64,000 bases of DNA, from assembly GCA_031472005.1 (NCBI GenBank), contig PZJY01000012.1:1798001-1862000 (forward strand), in the 5' to 3' direction. This document shows, piece by piece, positions 29,692 through 41,456 of the stretch. Source of the stretch: Tetracladium setigerum (taxonomy: Eukaryota; Ascomycota; Leotiomycetes; Helotiales). Numbering within the stretch: position 1 is the stretch's first letter; each line of letters begins with the position of its first letter. The notes below the pieces were generated by a model, which did not search any database, had not been told where the DNA came from, and saw only the letters and a list, made by a program, of their open reading frames with translations. The translations under genes and the position numbers were made by a program.

Positions 29692-32600
29692 CTAAATATC
29701 CAACACACCCTCCAAAAAAAATTCAAACTCCCTCTCCTCAACCTTGACCAAATACTCCTCCCTCACTCCCGGTCCACAAGCCGCCGTTCCCACGCCCGCC
29801 GTTCCAACATCCAACCTCCACAACAAAGCATCCTCCTCCTGCCCGATCAAATCCCTAGGATGTCTCGCCTTCTCCACAACACCATCCGCATACCTCCCCG
29901 TCTGCCACGCAAAAGTCGCGGCATCAACTCGTGAAGCACGAATGCCATAGCCGCCTTGTCCAGGATACAATTTCACCCATCGCGCGTCCAAGCGGTTGCC
30001 ATTCTCTTGAGGGACTTCGTAGTTCACGCCGAGATTTTGCACCTCGCTGGTGTAGATGCCGATTCTTTGACTGGCTTTGGTGTCGGGGTAGTTCTCGCCG
30101 GGGCCGCGACCGTAGTAGGTTGCGTTGTTTAGGGGAAGGGCTGCGCGGAGATCAAGACCGATCCTGGGCACGTATTTAGGCGCTTTGTCGCCTCCGACTG
30201 GGGTGATGTGGACTTTGATGTTGAGGCTACCGGCGCCGTTAATGGTGTATGTTATTGTGGTGTCGAATCCCCAGCCGAGAATTGCGGGAGAGATGTAGGT
30301 TTTGCTTGTGATTTGGACGGAATCCGTGGAGATGCGATCGATGCTTAGTTGGCGAAGTTGAGATTCGAATGTGTCGATTCCGAATCGTTGCCAGGTGGGG
30401 AAATCGGCGGGACGGTCATTATCGGTTGGTGGGCGGTTGAAACCGACTTTGAGGGCAGGGAAATCGGTCGATTGGGATGAGAGAAGAGTGGTGGAGTTGT
30501 GAATCCACGAGCTAAGAGAGCCGTGCGTACGGTCAAATTTAAAAGAGAAGTCGGAGGCTGAGATGGTGTAGCTTGACTTGGAAGTTTGGATTTGAAGTGC
30601 TGACGGTGGAGGGAGGGGCTTCAGACTCAAGGCTGTTGATTCTGGGGCCGAATATTGAAGCCATGCAATTTCGTGGCCAGCTTGAGCCCATGCTGTGGAT
30701 GCTCGAAGGCGGAAGTGGAGAGTGAAAAAGGCGTGTGGAGTTTTGAGATGCTCCAAAACGGCGGCTGGAAGTTTGACCGTGGTGGTTTCACGAGCTTTTG
30801 TTTCTGGAATTGCGAATTCTTCGGAAGCTGCAAGACGTGGACTGCGAGAAATTAGTATTCGCACAAATGGTTTTGCATGAATTATCAAGTCATCCAACAT
30901 ACCTTTCACTGTCAAGAATCTCCAAGGAGTATTCAGCTATAAGATGGCTCAAGTCCGAGAAGTCATAGCCGTTCTCAATAATAATGTTCTCCCCATCAAT
31001 CCAGGATCGGACAGGCTCAATGACCTTCTTGAATTCTGTCAAACCAGGAGTAGCTGTGTGGTTGCTGAAACACAACCCATCCATCACAAAAGTATTGTCA
31101 TTTGGAAAGTCTCCAAAGTCTCCTCCATAAGCATAGAATCCAGGTTTGCCATTCTCGCCCTCTTTCCAGAGTCCGTGATTGGCCCACTCCCAAATATAGC
31201 CACCTTGAAGTCTTGGGTGATCTCGGAATGCTTGCTGATACTCTTCCATTGCTCCAGGTCCATTGCCCATAGCATGGGCATACTCGCAAAGCACGATTGG
31301 CTTTTCAAATTTGCCGTCCGTTACCCCCTCGGTTTTGCTGAGATCAATCAATCTCTCGACAGATGGGTACATGTATGAGAACATGTCTGCAGAAACAGCA
31401 TGTGCATCACCCTCGTAATGGACAAGTCGTCCTGAATCAAAGTTCTTCGCGTAATCGTACATGGCTTGATGGTTTTGGCCGTAGAATGCCTCATTGCCCA
31501 AACTCCACATAATGATACTGGCATGGTTTTTGTCTCTCTGAACGAGTTGCACCATACGGTCAACATACTGGTTCTTCCAAATTGGATTGTTCGATGTGAA
31601 CTCGGCAGCTTTTGCAAAGACCAACTTCTTCCTCTCCTCGTAATCCATAGCTTCAGGGATGTCAGCTGGCCGAGCGACTGCATCATAGAATCCATGGCAT
31701 TCGAGGTCCGCCTCGTCCATAAGCCACAAGCCCAATTCGTCGCAAAGAGCTGGAACAAGAGGATGTGAGGGGTAGTGAGAGCATCGAAGTGCGTTGACAT
31801 TGTTTTGTTTCATGAGCAGCAAATCCTTTCGGATGAAAGAGATAGGGACAGCCCGGCCGTGATTTGGGTGATGATCGTGGCGATTGACTCCTCGTAGGAG
31901 GATTGCTTTGCCGTTGACACACATCAGTCCATCTATGAGCTCGACTTGGCGAAATCCGACTTTCTCTGAAATTGTCTGGTTTGCAATTGAGATCTTCAAG
32001 TCATAGAGGTTCGGACTTTCGGCGGTCCATTTCCTAGGATTCTCAACCTCGAGGGATTGTTTCGTCTGAGAAGTGCCCGCTGTGATGGCGAACTTCTCCG
32101 ATTTCACCACCTCATTTCCTTTGGTGGGATCACTGAGCGTGATGGACAACTCAACGTCTGTTTCGACCTTGAGATCTACTGAGATCTCGAGAGTAGCATT
32201 TTTGTACTCCTTGTCCAGAATTGTTTTCACAAAGAAATCCTCAATTCTAGCTGCAGGGAACGAAAGGAGATGGACATCTCTGAAAATTCCTACAGAACTG
32301 TCAGTCTGATTTTTTAATCAAAAAACGAGAACGGGCGGCTCAAAATACCTGATAGCCACCATTGATCTTGGTCCTCGATATAAGAACCATCGCACCACTG
32401 GTATACACGCACGAACAATTCGTTGGGCCCGTCTAATTTCACATAAGTTGAGATGTCAAATTCACTCGGATTTCGAGATCCCTGAGAATAGCCGACTTCG
32501 AAACCATTGACCCAAACATGAAATGCGCTGTCTACGCCATCGAATCTGAGCCTCAATTGAGAATTGGCATCCCACGATGAAGGAACGGAGAAGTTTCTCT

Positions 32601-33036
32601 TGTATGTTCCCGTTGGGTTCTTGGTGGGAATGTGAGGTGGGCAGACCGGAAATGGGTAAATCACGTTTGTGTACTGTGGTCGGCCGTGTCCTTGGAGTTG
32701 CCACTGTCCTGGAACGGTGATTTTTGACCACTCTGGCTGCGCTTCTTCCACGGTCACATCCTCTCGAGATTCTCGAGGAATAGCAGAAGGAGTGCTGGCA
32801 ATACTAGGAAATTCACTTCCCGTGATGGAGGTGTGGCGAGGTTCTGGTGCCTCCCGCGGCGATTGAGAATAGTTGAAATCCCATGTTCCGTTGAGAAGCA
32901 GTGAGGTTTCCGGAATCCAGTATGCTCGAGTGGGAAGTCGGTTCCGTTGGAAGACCTGCTCGTTGCCGTAGTCTGGCAATTGATCTTGAGATTGCAAGAG
33001 TACAAAGGGCTCTCTGTGGGCTGTATCGCTCGACAT
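29692..33036 (-). CDS. Intracellular beta-galactosidase, glycoside hydrolase family 2 (LacZ/bgaD type)
   Basis: Three exons on the minus strand, 32349-33036, 30903-32289 and 29692-30841, give 1074 aa, close to LacZ-type enzymes. There is no signal peptide, so it is probably cytosolic. Domains run in the GH2 order: a jelly-roll sugar-binding domain (VPGQWQLQGHGRPQYTN, GVDSAFHVWVNG), an Ig-like domain, a TIM barrel, then the beta-sandwich and large C-terminal domain. The acid/base Glu is in WSLGNEAFYG and the nucleophile in VLCEYAHAMGN. RGVNRHDHHP is also typical. It hydrolyses lactose or other beta-galactosides to galactose. The gene is divergent from a sugar permease across a 935-base promoter, as in Aspergillus nidulans bgaD-lacpA, which supports import and hydrolysis of lactose-like sugars. 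Confidence 0.95.
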
Positions 33037-33971
33037 GTCGCTGGTGTTCCAGTTGCAGTGAAGACGACTTGAAAATCAGAGTGAGATAGAGAGAGCGAGC
33101 ACGACGATGAGATTAGGGAAAGAGTGTCAAATGTTTGATTTTACAGAATTTCTCCTGATCTTTTCAAACTTTGTAGTAAATCTGACCCACCTCATCCGAG
33201 AGATCCTTTCTACATCCATCAAGTCCGCAGAGGTGAAAAGTCGACGGCCCGTCTCGGAGAGGCGCGAAAGCAGGCAAAGGAAAAGCGGAACAGCAACTGG
33301 CAACAGGCCATGTTATCCCCATGTTTGTCAAGCAAAAAGTTGTTGGATCTTTCCTTGACTCGTCGGATGACTTTAATTGCAACCCGAGGATTGTTGTTGG
33401 TGCGCTTTCTCTTAATTCCTTTGCAGGCGGTAAGCATACACGGGTTCAACTACCGCGAAGTTGTGAACCTGTGAGGGTGTGCAGCTGCCAACTTGCAGGA
33501 CGGGGGAAGGGACAGCTCGGGGAGTGCGGAGCCGTAAGGGCTGCCAAGTTGTGAGGAAAAAAGCGAGTTTTGACCTCCCTCCCCTGGACCATAACACTCT
33601 AATAATCACAAGTACGAAGATCTAGTGCATCCCCAGACTTCACAACGCTCCACCAAACCAACAAACCTCGAGCAAATCATATCCAGCCGTTACGGACCGA
33701 ACACCTTTCCCACTTTTCCCCATCATGCCATCCCCGCACTCCAGACATACCACATTGGGCCTTGTGAGTTCACTCGAATCTGCACTCAAACAGGGCAGAC
33801 TCGTTGCAATTCGACAGCACCTACCGAGAGTTACCATGGGTGTTGGAGTATGAAGTATATAAGAAGTCTTGTCTTCCTTCGAGGTGAATGAAACCTGCTC
33901 TCCTCAGCGTCGATCACTCACCCACTGGTACACCTTCAATCGCAAGGCACCTTCTGTCACCACTATTTACT
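33037..33971. promoter_or_regulatory. Bidirectional promoter of the beta-galactosidase and permease genes
   Basis: The 935-base gap holds both promoters. Visible elements are a TATATAAG box at 33856, a reverse CCAAT (ATTGG at 33754) and single words fitting the CreA core SYGGRG (GCGGAG near 33527, CCCCAG near 33632 on the other strand). These short words are expected by chance. In A. nidulans the equivalent region is carbon-repressed. Confidence 0.6.
33856..33862 (+). promoter_or_regulatory. TATA box of the permease gene
   Basis: TATATAA 116 bases before the ATG at 33972. Confidence 0.5.
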
Positions 33972-36108
33972 ATGGAGCCAACCAAGAACGAGGTCGAGGC
34001 TAACCATGCCGAAAAGACCCTCACAACTCAGGACCACGACCATGTTGGGACTGCAGTCCAAATCGCCCACGCTGCCGGCGAGGAGAAGTACAGCCCTTGG
34101 ACGAAGAGCATGGCCAGATTGTATGCCGTCCTTTGGGTGGCATACCTCTGTGGCTGCTTGAACGGCTTCGATGGATCTTTGATGGGAGGAGTCAATGCGA
34201 TGGATAGTGAGTTGCCTTTCCACATCATTCTGACTATCAAATTGTTGTACTGACATTGCCAACAGCCTACCAGAACTACTTCAAAGTGTAAGTGATTCTA
34301 CCCCACACTCGGGTGTAACGATGAGGAAAAGAGAGAGGCGCGTTTTTGTGTCCTCTTCTTTCCTGATTTAAATCTCTTTGCAAGTCCTGGGCCTAACACT
34401 ACGCAGAGGAAAAGCAAGTCAAACCACTGGTCTTATCATGGCCATCTACAACAGTAAGTAACGGACACCCGATACCTTTCCATTTGAACCTTTGGTATAC
34501 CGGAATACTGTTTCAGGAACAAACATCTTGGCAAACCTCCCCTCCCCCCAAAAAAACCAATACTAACGTTTCGTTCCTCTAGTTGGTTCTATCCCTGCTG
34601 TCTTCTGTACTGGACCAGTAAATGATTTGTTTGGAAGACGCATGTTAGTAAAACCAGCTTTCAAGCAGACTTAATCACGTGCTAACATGCCCAGGGGTAT
34701 GTTCACCGGTGCTGTGGTTATTATCATCGGTACTTGCATCCAGGCCACTGCCAAAGGTGTTCCTCAACTCCTTGGAGGAAGATTCCTGTTGGGATTCGGA
34801 GTCAGCTTCTGCTGTGTCTCGGCACCTTGCTACGTTTCTGAGATGGCTCACCCAACCTGGAGAGGCACATTGACTGGTTTCTACAATTGCACATGGGTCA
34901 GTATTCACGCTTCTCTCAGCCTCTCGATTTTACTGACCTCTGTTAGTATATTGGATCGATCATCGCATCTTGGACCATCTACGGCTGCTCCTTCGTCGAG
35001 ACCGAGCAAGGCTTCCGTATTCCAATCTGGTGTCAACTTATCACCTCCGCCATGGTTGCAATCCTCGTCTGGTTTATTCCTGAGTCCCCAAGATGGTAAT
35101 TTGCACCAAATTGTCAACTCTAGCTCTAGCTAACTCTGACTCTAGGTTGATGGCAAACGATCGATATGATGAGGCCATCGCAGTCTTGGCCAAGTACCAC
35201 GGAGAAGGAAGCGCAGATCACCCAATTGTCCAACTTCAGATGAAGGAAATGGCAACCCAGATTTTGACTGATGCTTCCGACAAGAAATGGTGGGATTACC
35301 GTGAGCTTTTCAACAGCCACTCTGCCCGCCGTCGTCTTATTTGCGTCATCGGCATGGCTATGTTCGGACAGCTGTCAGGAAATTCAGCGACAGGATATTA
35401 CCTTCCAGTGATGGCTGAAACCGCCGGTATCGACGATGAGAAGTCCCAACTTATCATCAACGGTATCTATCCTTGTATTTGCTTTGTTGCCGCTGTCACC
35501 GGTGCTCGTCTTTGTGATGTTGTGGGACGCCGACCTCTTCTTATCTACAGCACTATCTTCTGTTCAGCAACTTTCCTCGTCATCTTCGGTACTTCCAAAG
35601 TCGCCACCGAGCAAGAAAACAAAGCCGCATCAAACAGTGCCATCGCCTTTGTTTACGTCTTCGGTATTATCTTTTCCCTTGGTTGGACTCCTCTTCAATC
35701 CGCCTATATCGCCGAGACTCTGCCAACTTCCACTCGTGCCAAGGGTACCGCCATGGGTAACTTGGCTTCCAACGCCGCAGGTATGTATTTTCAAATTCAC
35801 GCCTTTGTACTTTGATAGTACAGCAGAAGACTAACAGGTAAATTGCAGGTGCCATCAGCAACTACGGTATCGGACCAGGTCTTCAGGCTATTGGTTACTG
35901 GTTCTACCTTGTTTTCGTCTTCTGGGATTTGATCGAAGTGGTCGTCATCTACTTTTTCTTCCCAGAGACCAACGAGCGTACCCTGGAGGAACTCAACGAA
36001 GTCTTTGAGGCCAAGAATCCAGTGAAGAAGAGTCTTGAGCCAAGAGACGCCAACACGGTGTTGAACACCATGCAAGTCGAGGACCCAAAGGCCGAGCAGG
36101 ATGTTTAG
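33972..36108 (+). CDS. MFS sugar (lactose-type) permease
   Basis: Eight exons, 33972-34206, 34266-34287, 34407-34453, 34583-34643, 34695-34896, 34947-35095, 35146-35780 and 35849-36108, join in frame to 536 aa. Sugar-porter signatures are present: GFDGSLMGG in TM1, the loop motif GPVNDLFGRR, PESPRWL after TM6, GQLSGNSATGYYLP in TM7, DVVGRRPLL, and FPETNERTLEELNEVFE after TM12. It is a plasma-membrane proton symporter of a mono- or disaccharide. Its divergent pairing with the beta-galactosidase points to lactose/galactoside uptake. Exons 2 (22 nt) and 3 (47 nt) are very small. The intron after exon 5 uses a rare GTCAGT donor. An in-frame ATG at 33888 would add 28 residues; 33972 is preferred because the TATA box is too close to the other. 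Confidence 0.92.
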
Positions 36109-37380
36109 GAGTGTAATATGGTGGAGAATGGATGGGCAGTGTTATGTGATAGTGTGATTGCAATCACTGAGTTTATCGAGGCAGAATATCTACATAGTCG
36201 TAGTAGTAGTTAATAAATAAGTAACACCCTTTAGGTGTTCACGGCCATGGTATCTCATATTTTCATTTTCATGTTGCTCAGAATGTTAAAATTCCCATTG
36301 TGCGCCAAATTTTAAATCACTAACATCAACGCAGGCCTATTTCGCACTGTCTTCAAATCATCTCACCATCCTAGACGCTACTATATTCGATCCAAAAGAT
36401 CTTGTTATCTGCAAGACTCCAGGCCAATCCTCAGTTTTTCCGCGGGATTCACTAAAATTAAAGGAATAGTTAGGTCAGCTTCTATAACAATTCAAGGACA
36501 TGCATCGAAATCCAGGTTGAGCACAGAACTCAGAAGGGGGTGTGCGAACTGTGAAATGAAGGCAGGTATTTTGCCTCTTTCACTCGCCTGCATCAAATCT
36601 ATTATTGACCGTCACTGTTGGTCACCGCACATATGCGCCAGCTGATCAAGGAAGGCATTGATTATTTCGAGCTGCTTGCAATGCTTGGAGACGTCCACGT
36701 TCAAGTGCTTGCATGTGAGATTCATACATACAGTATCCACTTTCGCTGGGCCGAAAATACGAAGTCCACTTGGTCACAGAATGAATGAATGAATGCTCAT
36801 TAATTTATTTCAATTCTATCTACGCTATAGCAGAACCCTCGCATTACAACAATAATTACATACCACATTATTGGAAAATAACTCGGGCTATTTAAGGAGT
36901 TTAAGTTTGAAGGTCGTATGTCCTCCTATTGTTCTTGCAAAGAGTGCTCACCGTCGTCTCATTTCGTCCAAGGTAAAATGGGGCATCTCCCTACTCCGGA
37001 CTCGCTAAATCTCAAGCGAACCCGCCACCAATTTCCAGGTGGCTAGGCCAGGGCTTCCAGAACTCTACAAGGGTCAAGGGTACTGTGCTCCTGTACTCTG
37101 TCAGGCTTGGGATATTACCCCGCAAAGCTGCAGCCACTGGAGAAGATTTCTTCCACAGGATCACCCTCCCCCATTATTCGACCTCTAACTCCTGAAGCGC
37201 ATTCACCACCACCACTTATCCATCTAACTTGCATGTTGGGTACTTACACGCAACCTACTCACCTACCGTTACTGAAAGAGCCGCATCGCTCTCTATCTCT
37301 CAAAGGGATGAGCCGAATGTAAGGGATGGATATCGATCAATCAACAGAACGAAGCGCCTGCTGAATGAACCTCAGGCCAG
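36109..37380. other. Intergenic between permease and Zn2Cys6 factor
   Basis: No gene. GTAGTAGTAGTTAATAAATAAGTAA near 36200 may be the 3' end of the permease transcript. The promoter of the factor follows. Confidence 0.5.
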
Positions 37381-39920
37381 ATGTCGGCTGATGAGAGTGA
37401 AGCCCCTGTTCGCAAGAGAAGGAGAGCCGCTCATGCTGTAAGTCGTCGATCCTACCTACCTGCCATCGTTATTTGGTGATGGGCATACAGACATTACATT
37501 GGAAGCAGGAATGATACTGATTATGAGCAGTGCGACATCTGTAGACAGCGCAAGATTCGGTGAGAATGGCTGGCTCCTACATTGGAACGCCACCCACCTG
37601 CCTCAAAGCGCGGCTAACAAACTTGCAATAGCTGTGATGGACGTGAGCCATGTGCTACCTGTGTGACTTCGAGTCATGATTGTGTTTATGGAGCTGAGGC
37701 AAGCTCGTAAGTAGATGTATTTGTCAGGAGATTATACAACACAACTAATAGCAATAATAGGAGGGGCAAGAGTGACTTGATCCTGGATGGAGTCCTCCGT
37801 GTGGAGAAGTATTTACATGAGATGAATACTATGATTGTGAGCAAAATATTCCTGTCACTCACGAAGAAAGGCATCATCCTGATTTCTTTTCTTTTCTTTT
37901 CTCTCCCACCAGGCTTCAAACACAGTTCTTCTCGGCTCTCGACCTTCAATTCCATCGGCTACCACTCCCCAGGCAATCTACCTGAGGCCATCAACAGGAG
38001 AGTCCCCTCATATGACTAGGACGCCAGGAGCAAACGAGGACAATGGCGTCCATAACGCCACTCTGTCTTCTTTACATACCAGTACAACAGAGTCAGTGCT
38101 CGCCTGGCCACACTTCGACATCTTCCCCTCACTTCGTCGAACCTATCGACCGATTTTCAATCTCGAACAGTCCCGAGCATCGCTAGTAACAAGGCCTTCG
38201 GAAGTGACCCCTTATCTTGGCGGAGAAGAGATTCGACAGATTATCCAGTCTTTTCAATCGTCTGTTAACTTCTTCTACCCGACGATGGCGAGGGCAAAGT
38301 TGGAGACTATTCAGAATCGAATGCTGAACGGTACTATTGACCATAGTGTCGAATCGTGTCTTGCGTTGCTAGTCATGGCCCTTGGGTGTGCCAGTCAATC
38401 TGTTGGCCTTTTACTTCACAATCCCAATTTAGGACAAGGGGAGAAGGCATATCAGCAATCGAGGAGATCTCTTGCTGAGATGTTCTTTGATGGTGTGCTC
38501 AAGAGACTCTATATTGCCCACTTGGATGTGACACAAGAATCTACACAGTGTTTGTTCTTCATAGGGTGAGCTTCATTCACATACTGAGCAAAAAATGTTG
38601 AGATAATTTTTGGCTGATATTTGAAATTAGTCTCTACTTTGCCTACTTGCAAAGACCTTTGCAAGCTTGGTCATATATTAACACGACAGCGGCGAGATGT
38701 CGACTGCTGCTCTCGTATCCACCATCAGATGCAACATCTGATAGCGAGTGTGTTCGACGTATATTCTGGTCTTGTTACATTCTCGAGAGGTCAGCCACAA
38801 CCATCTATCCCATCTACGTCACACGAATTCTTATTCCTGAACCAAACTGACAAAACCTAGCGACTACCTCGCAGAACTATCCGCTCTCCCACAATCCGGA
38901 ATCGGATCAATTGAATCCTCAATCCCCCTCCCAGGCGACTACAACACGCACTCCTCACCCAACAACGACGCCGCCCTCCCATTCTCCTCTCCAAACTCCA
39001 ACCACACCAACAACCTCTCTCACGAAGAACAGGAGCAAGAGCTCTCCTCCCTCTACTTCCTCGCCTGTCTCTCTATGCGTCGCCTCCTCAACCGAGTTCA
39101 CGATCTCCTTTACTCCGCTTCATCAGGCGCCTCTCTAGACTCAGCTCGCTTCCCATTCATCGTAGCAGAGTTATCCCATCAACTTGAAGAATGGCGCGAA
39201 CTTCTTCCGGCTGTCTTTCAATTCTCAGTTGATACCAATCCAACGAGTAGTCCTCACGGTGGATTTCTAAGACAGAGATATTTGACTTGTAAAAGTGTCA
39301 TTTATAGACCCTACTTAACCTGGGTCTTGCGATCATGGGATGGTGGATTGCGAGATGGGCTGGAGACGCGAGGAATCAGCGAAGGCATGGGCTTGGCTGG
39401 TGTGACGGCCGAGATGGTGGATAAGTGCGAGATTTGTCTGGAGGCTATCCTATTGCATATTTTGAATCTGAGGGGATTTGCGCATACTGTTTTGGTGGAT
39501 ACTTGGATTTGTTCGCTGAGGTACGTTCTTTCTTTTTTCATTGTTCTAGCTTGCATCTTCTCCCTCTTCGCTTCTCTCTGTCTCTGTCTTTCCCTCTCAC
39601 ACACATGCTGTACTTTACTTTCAAGAGAAATTCAATCTGGAGACCCATCTTTGCTAACGAATCCACCTTCACTTTCGCTTTACAGCATGGCAAGTGGAAT
39701 GCTCATCCTCCTCGCGGCAAACCGCGTCCCATGTCTCCGCTCACGCATCGGCGCCGAGGTCACCACGCTCGGCTCGCACCTCAAAGATCTCATCTCGCAA
39801 TGGATGCATGTCCCTGGTGAGGGTATCTCGCCCTCGGTTGAGCAGTCGCTTAGGATGATTTGTGATGTCGGGGGGTTTATTAAGAGTGAGTATATGGCTG
39901 GGCCTGGGTTAGGTGGGTAG
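37381..39920 (+). CDS. Zn2Cys6 transcription factor with fungal-specific middle domain
   Basis: Eight exons, 37381-37437, 37531-37559, 37632-37706, 37761-37836, 37913-38565, 38631-38789, 38861-39520 and 39686-39920, join in frame to 647 aa. The N terminus is basic (KRRRAAHA) and leads into a zinc cluster spaced CX2CX6CX5CX2CX6C (CDICRQRKIRC, CDGREPC, C, C). The cluster is assembled from three exons, one only 29 nt. The middle region carries the usual fungal-specific domain (FFYPTMARAKL, CLALLVMALG, TTAARCRLLLSYPPSD, VRRIFWSCYILER). Such proteins bind CGG-type sites and switch pathway genes. It lies 1.3 kb downstream of the permease in the same direction, so regulation of the lactose module is plausible but unproven. 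Intron 6 uses a GTCAGC donor. Confidence 0.9.
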
Positions 39921-39953
39921 GTGGGTGTTGGGGGTTGGGGAGGGGGGGAGCAT

Positions 39954-39973
39954 GAATTGAATTGAATTGAATT
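39954..39973. repeat. Microsatellite (GAATT)n
   Basis: Four perfect copies directly after the Zn2Cys6 gene. Confidence 0.85.
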
Positions 39974-40590
39974 GGTTTTTGGTTTAGCGAGGATATACAT
40001 GGGTGCTGTTGTATGTATTGGTGTTTGATAATGAATTAATTCCAACTTGAAATCATATGTCCACTCTACTGTCTGCTTTCTGCTTGCTTATTAATTGATT
40101 GGAAAATTAAAAAAGAGAAAAACATGGACTTGATCCTACCAATTCTGAGGACTGTATTACAGTACTTTCGTACAAAGAAATCACAGGCGAGAAGTTGGAA
40201 CTTACTACTCCTCATAAGTACAGTATCTAACAAGCGAAGCAAGGGCCATATGCGCCAATGATAACAGCCTCTTGGACAAGGAGGAGGATAAGGAGTGAGT
40301 CCGTTCAGTAATCGTATCTTGAGTAGAGTAGGTAGAATTTAAACCCATTACCCATTACCCATTATTATTCCCGATACGGTACAGTACAGGAACGTTCCAC
40401 AAAATCTCAATCCCACGCCGTCGCTGACATTATTGGAAAGAGTGGGGTTTGCCCCATGGGTGTTGACAAACTCTTCACACCTCGAATTTCAAAAATCACG
40501 CCAACCAAGAAAAGAAATCGTACTACTCTTTCCGAGGACGGCGACGCCTGTACTGTAATGGGACGGGACGAATCCCGGAATAATCACACG

Positions 40591-40599
40591 ATCTGATAA
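40591..40599 (+). promoter_or_regulatory. Candidate SreA (iron-repressor) site
   Basis: ATCTGATAA fits the ATCWGATAA consensus of the GATA-type iron regulator SreA, which represses siderophore genes when iron is sufficient. It is 858 bases before the ATG of a siderophore transporter. About one such word is expected by chance in 64 kb, and one other exists at 3695, so the evidence is positional. Confidence 0.4.
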
Positions 40600-41456
40600 C
40601 GACCTCTCCGCCCGTTCGTCCCTCTTTCGCTTCGAATAAGCATACTGTAGTGTATTGGCTAAGAAACAGGAAACAATCCTCAACATCCCATTCTTGACCA
40701 TTCTCCAAATTACAACACAGCATGCAAACTATCCATCACTATTTTATCTCCGCCGGGACTTTCCGGCGTTGGAAGTGGGAAAACCAAGAGGCTTGGGACT
40801 AGCTTAAAAATGAGCTTGTCGATGCTTGTTGAAAATTTTTCCAAATTTAATCAGATGGTCAGATTAGATGCGAATTCCGCTGGTGATTGGTCTGATCTGT
40901 GCTCCTGCAGGAAGGAGGTGGGATTTGGGGTGGATTGGGGTGGATTAATGGATGGATGGATTGGATGTTGGGACATGGCTGGGAATGCTCGCGACTACCC
41001 TACTGGTCAAATGCCCGAGTTTGCCGATTAAAGACGGGATGGGAGAGGAGAATGGTGCGGCGTAGTGGTTGTGAAAGGTTGCGATGAATGTGATAATGTG
41101 ATTGAGGTCTCCACTGGCGTCCACTCTCTGAGGCAGCTTCATTCGTATGGAGGGTGTGAATGTGTTTTATTGGGTGTTTGTCGTGATGGAGGGGGAGTGG
41201 GTTTGATGCTGAAAGGATCGCCCGGTTTTTTTGTGGGCTGTTGCTGTTGTACGGTACAAGCAGACGGTGATTTCTTGAAACTTATATAATTGGGGAGAGA
41301 AGTGACCTACCTACCTTCTTTCTGAGGTTTTGGGAGCTTCTTCTTGTTTTGGTGGTTTGGAACAGCACGGAGAAAACTTTTGTATAATCCGATTATTGTC
41401 CCTAGCCTCGTCCGGTACAGTATCAAAAAATCGAATCAAATCAAATCACAGCAAGG

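Larger units (their letters stand above)
39921..41456. other. Intergenic; promoter of the siderophore transporter
   Basis: A GAATT x4 microsatellite at 39954 follows the factor's stop. Then 1.4 kb without genes carries one ATCTGATAA word at 40591. Confidence 0.55.
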
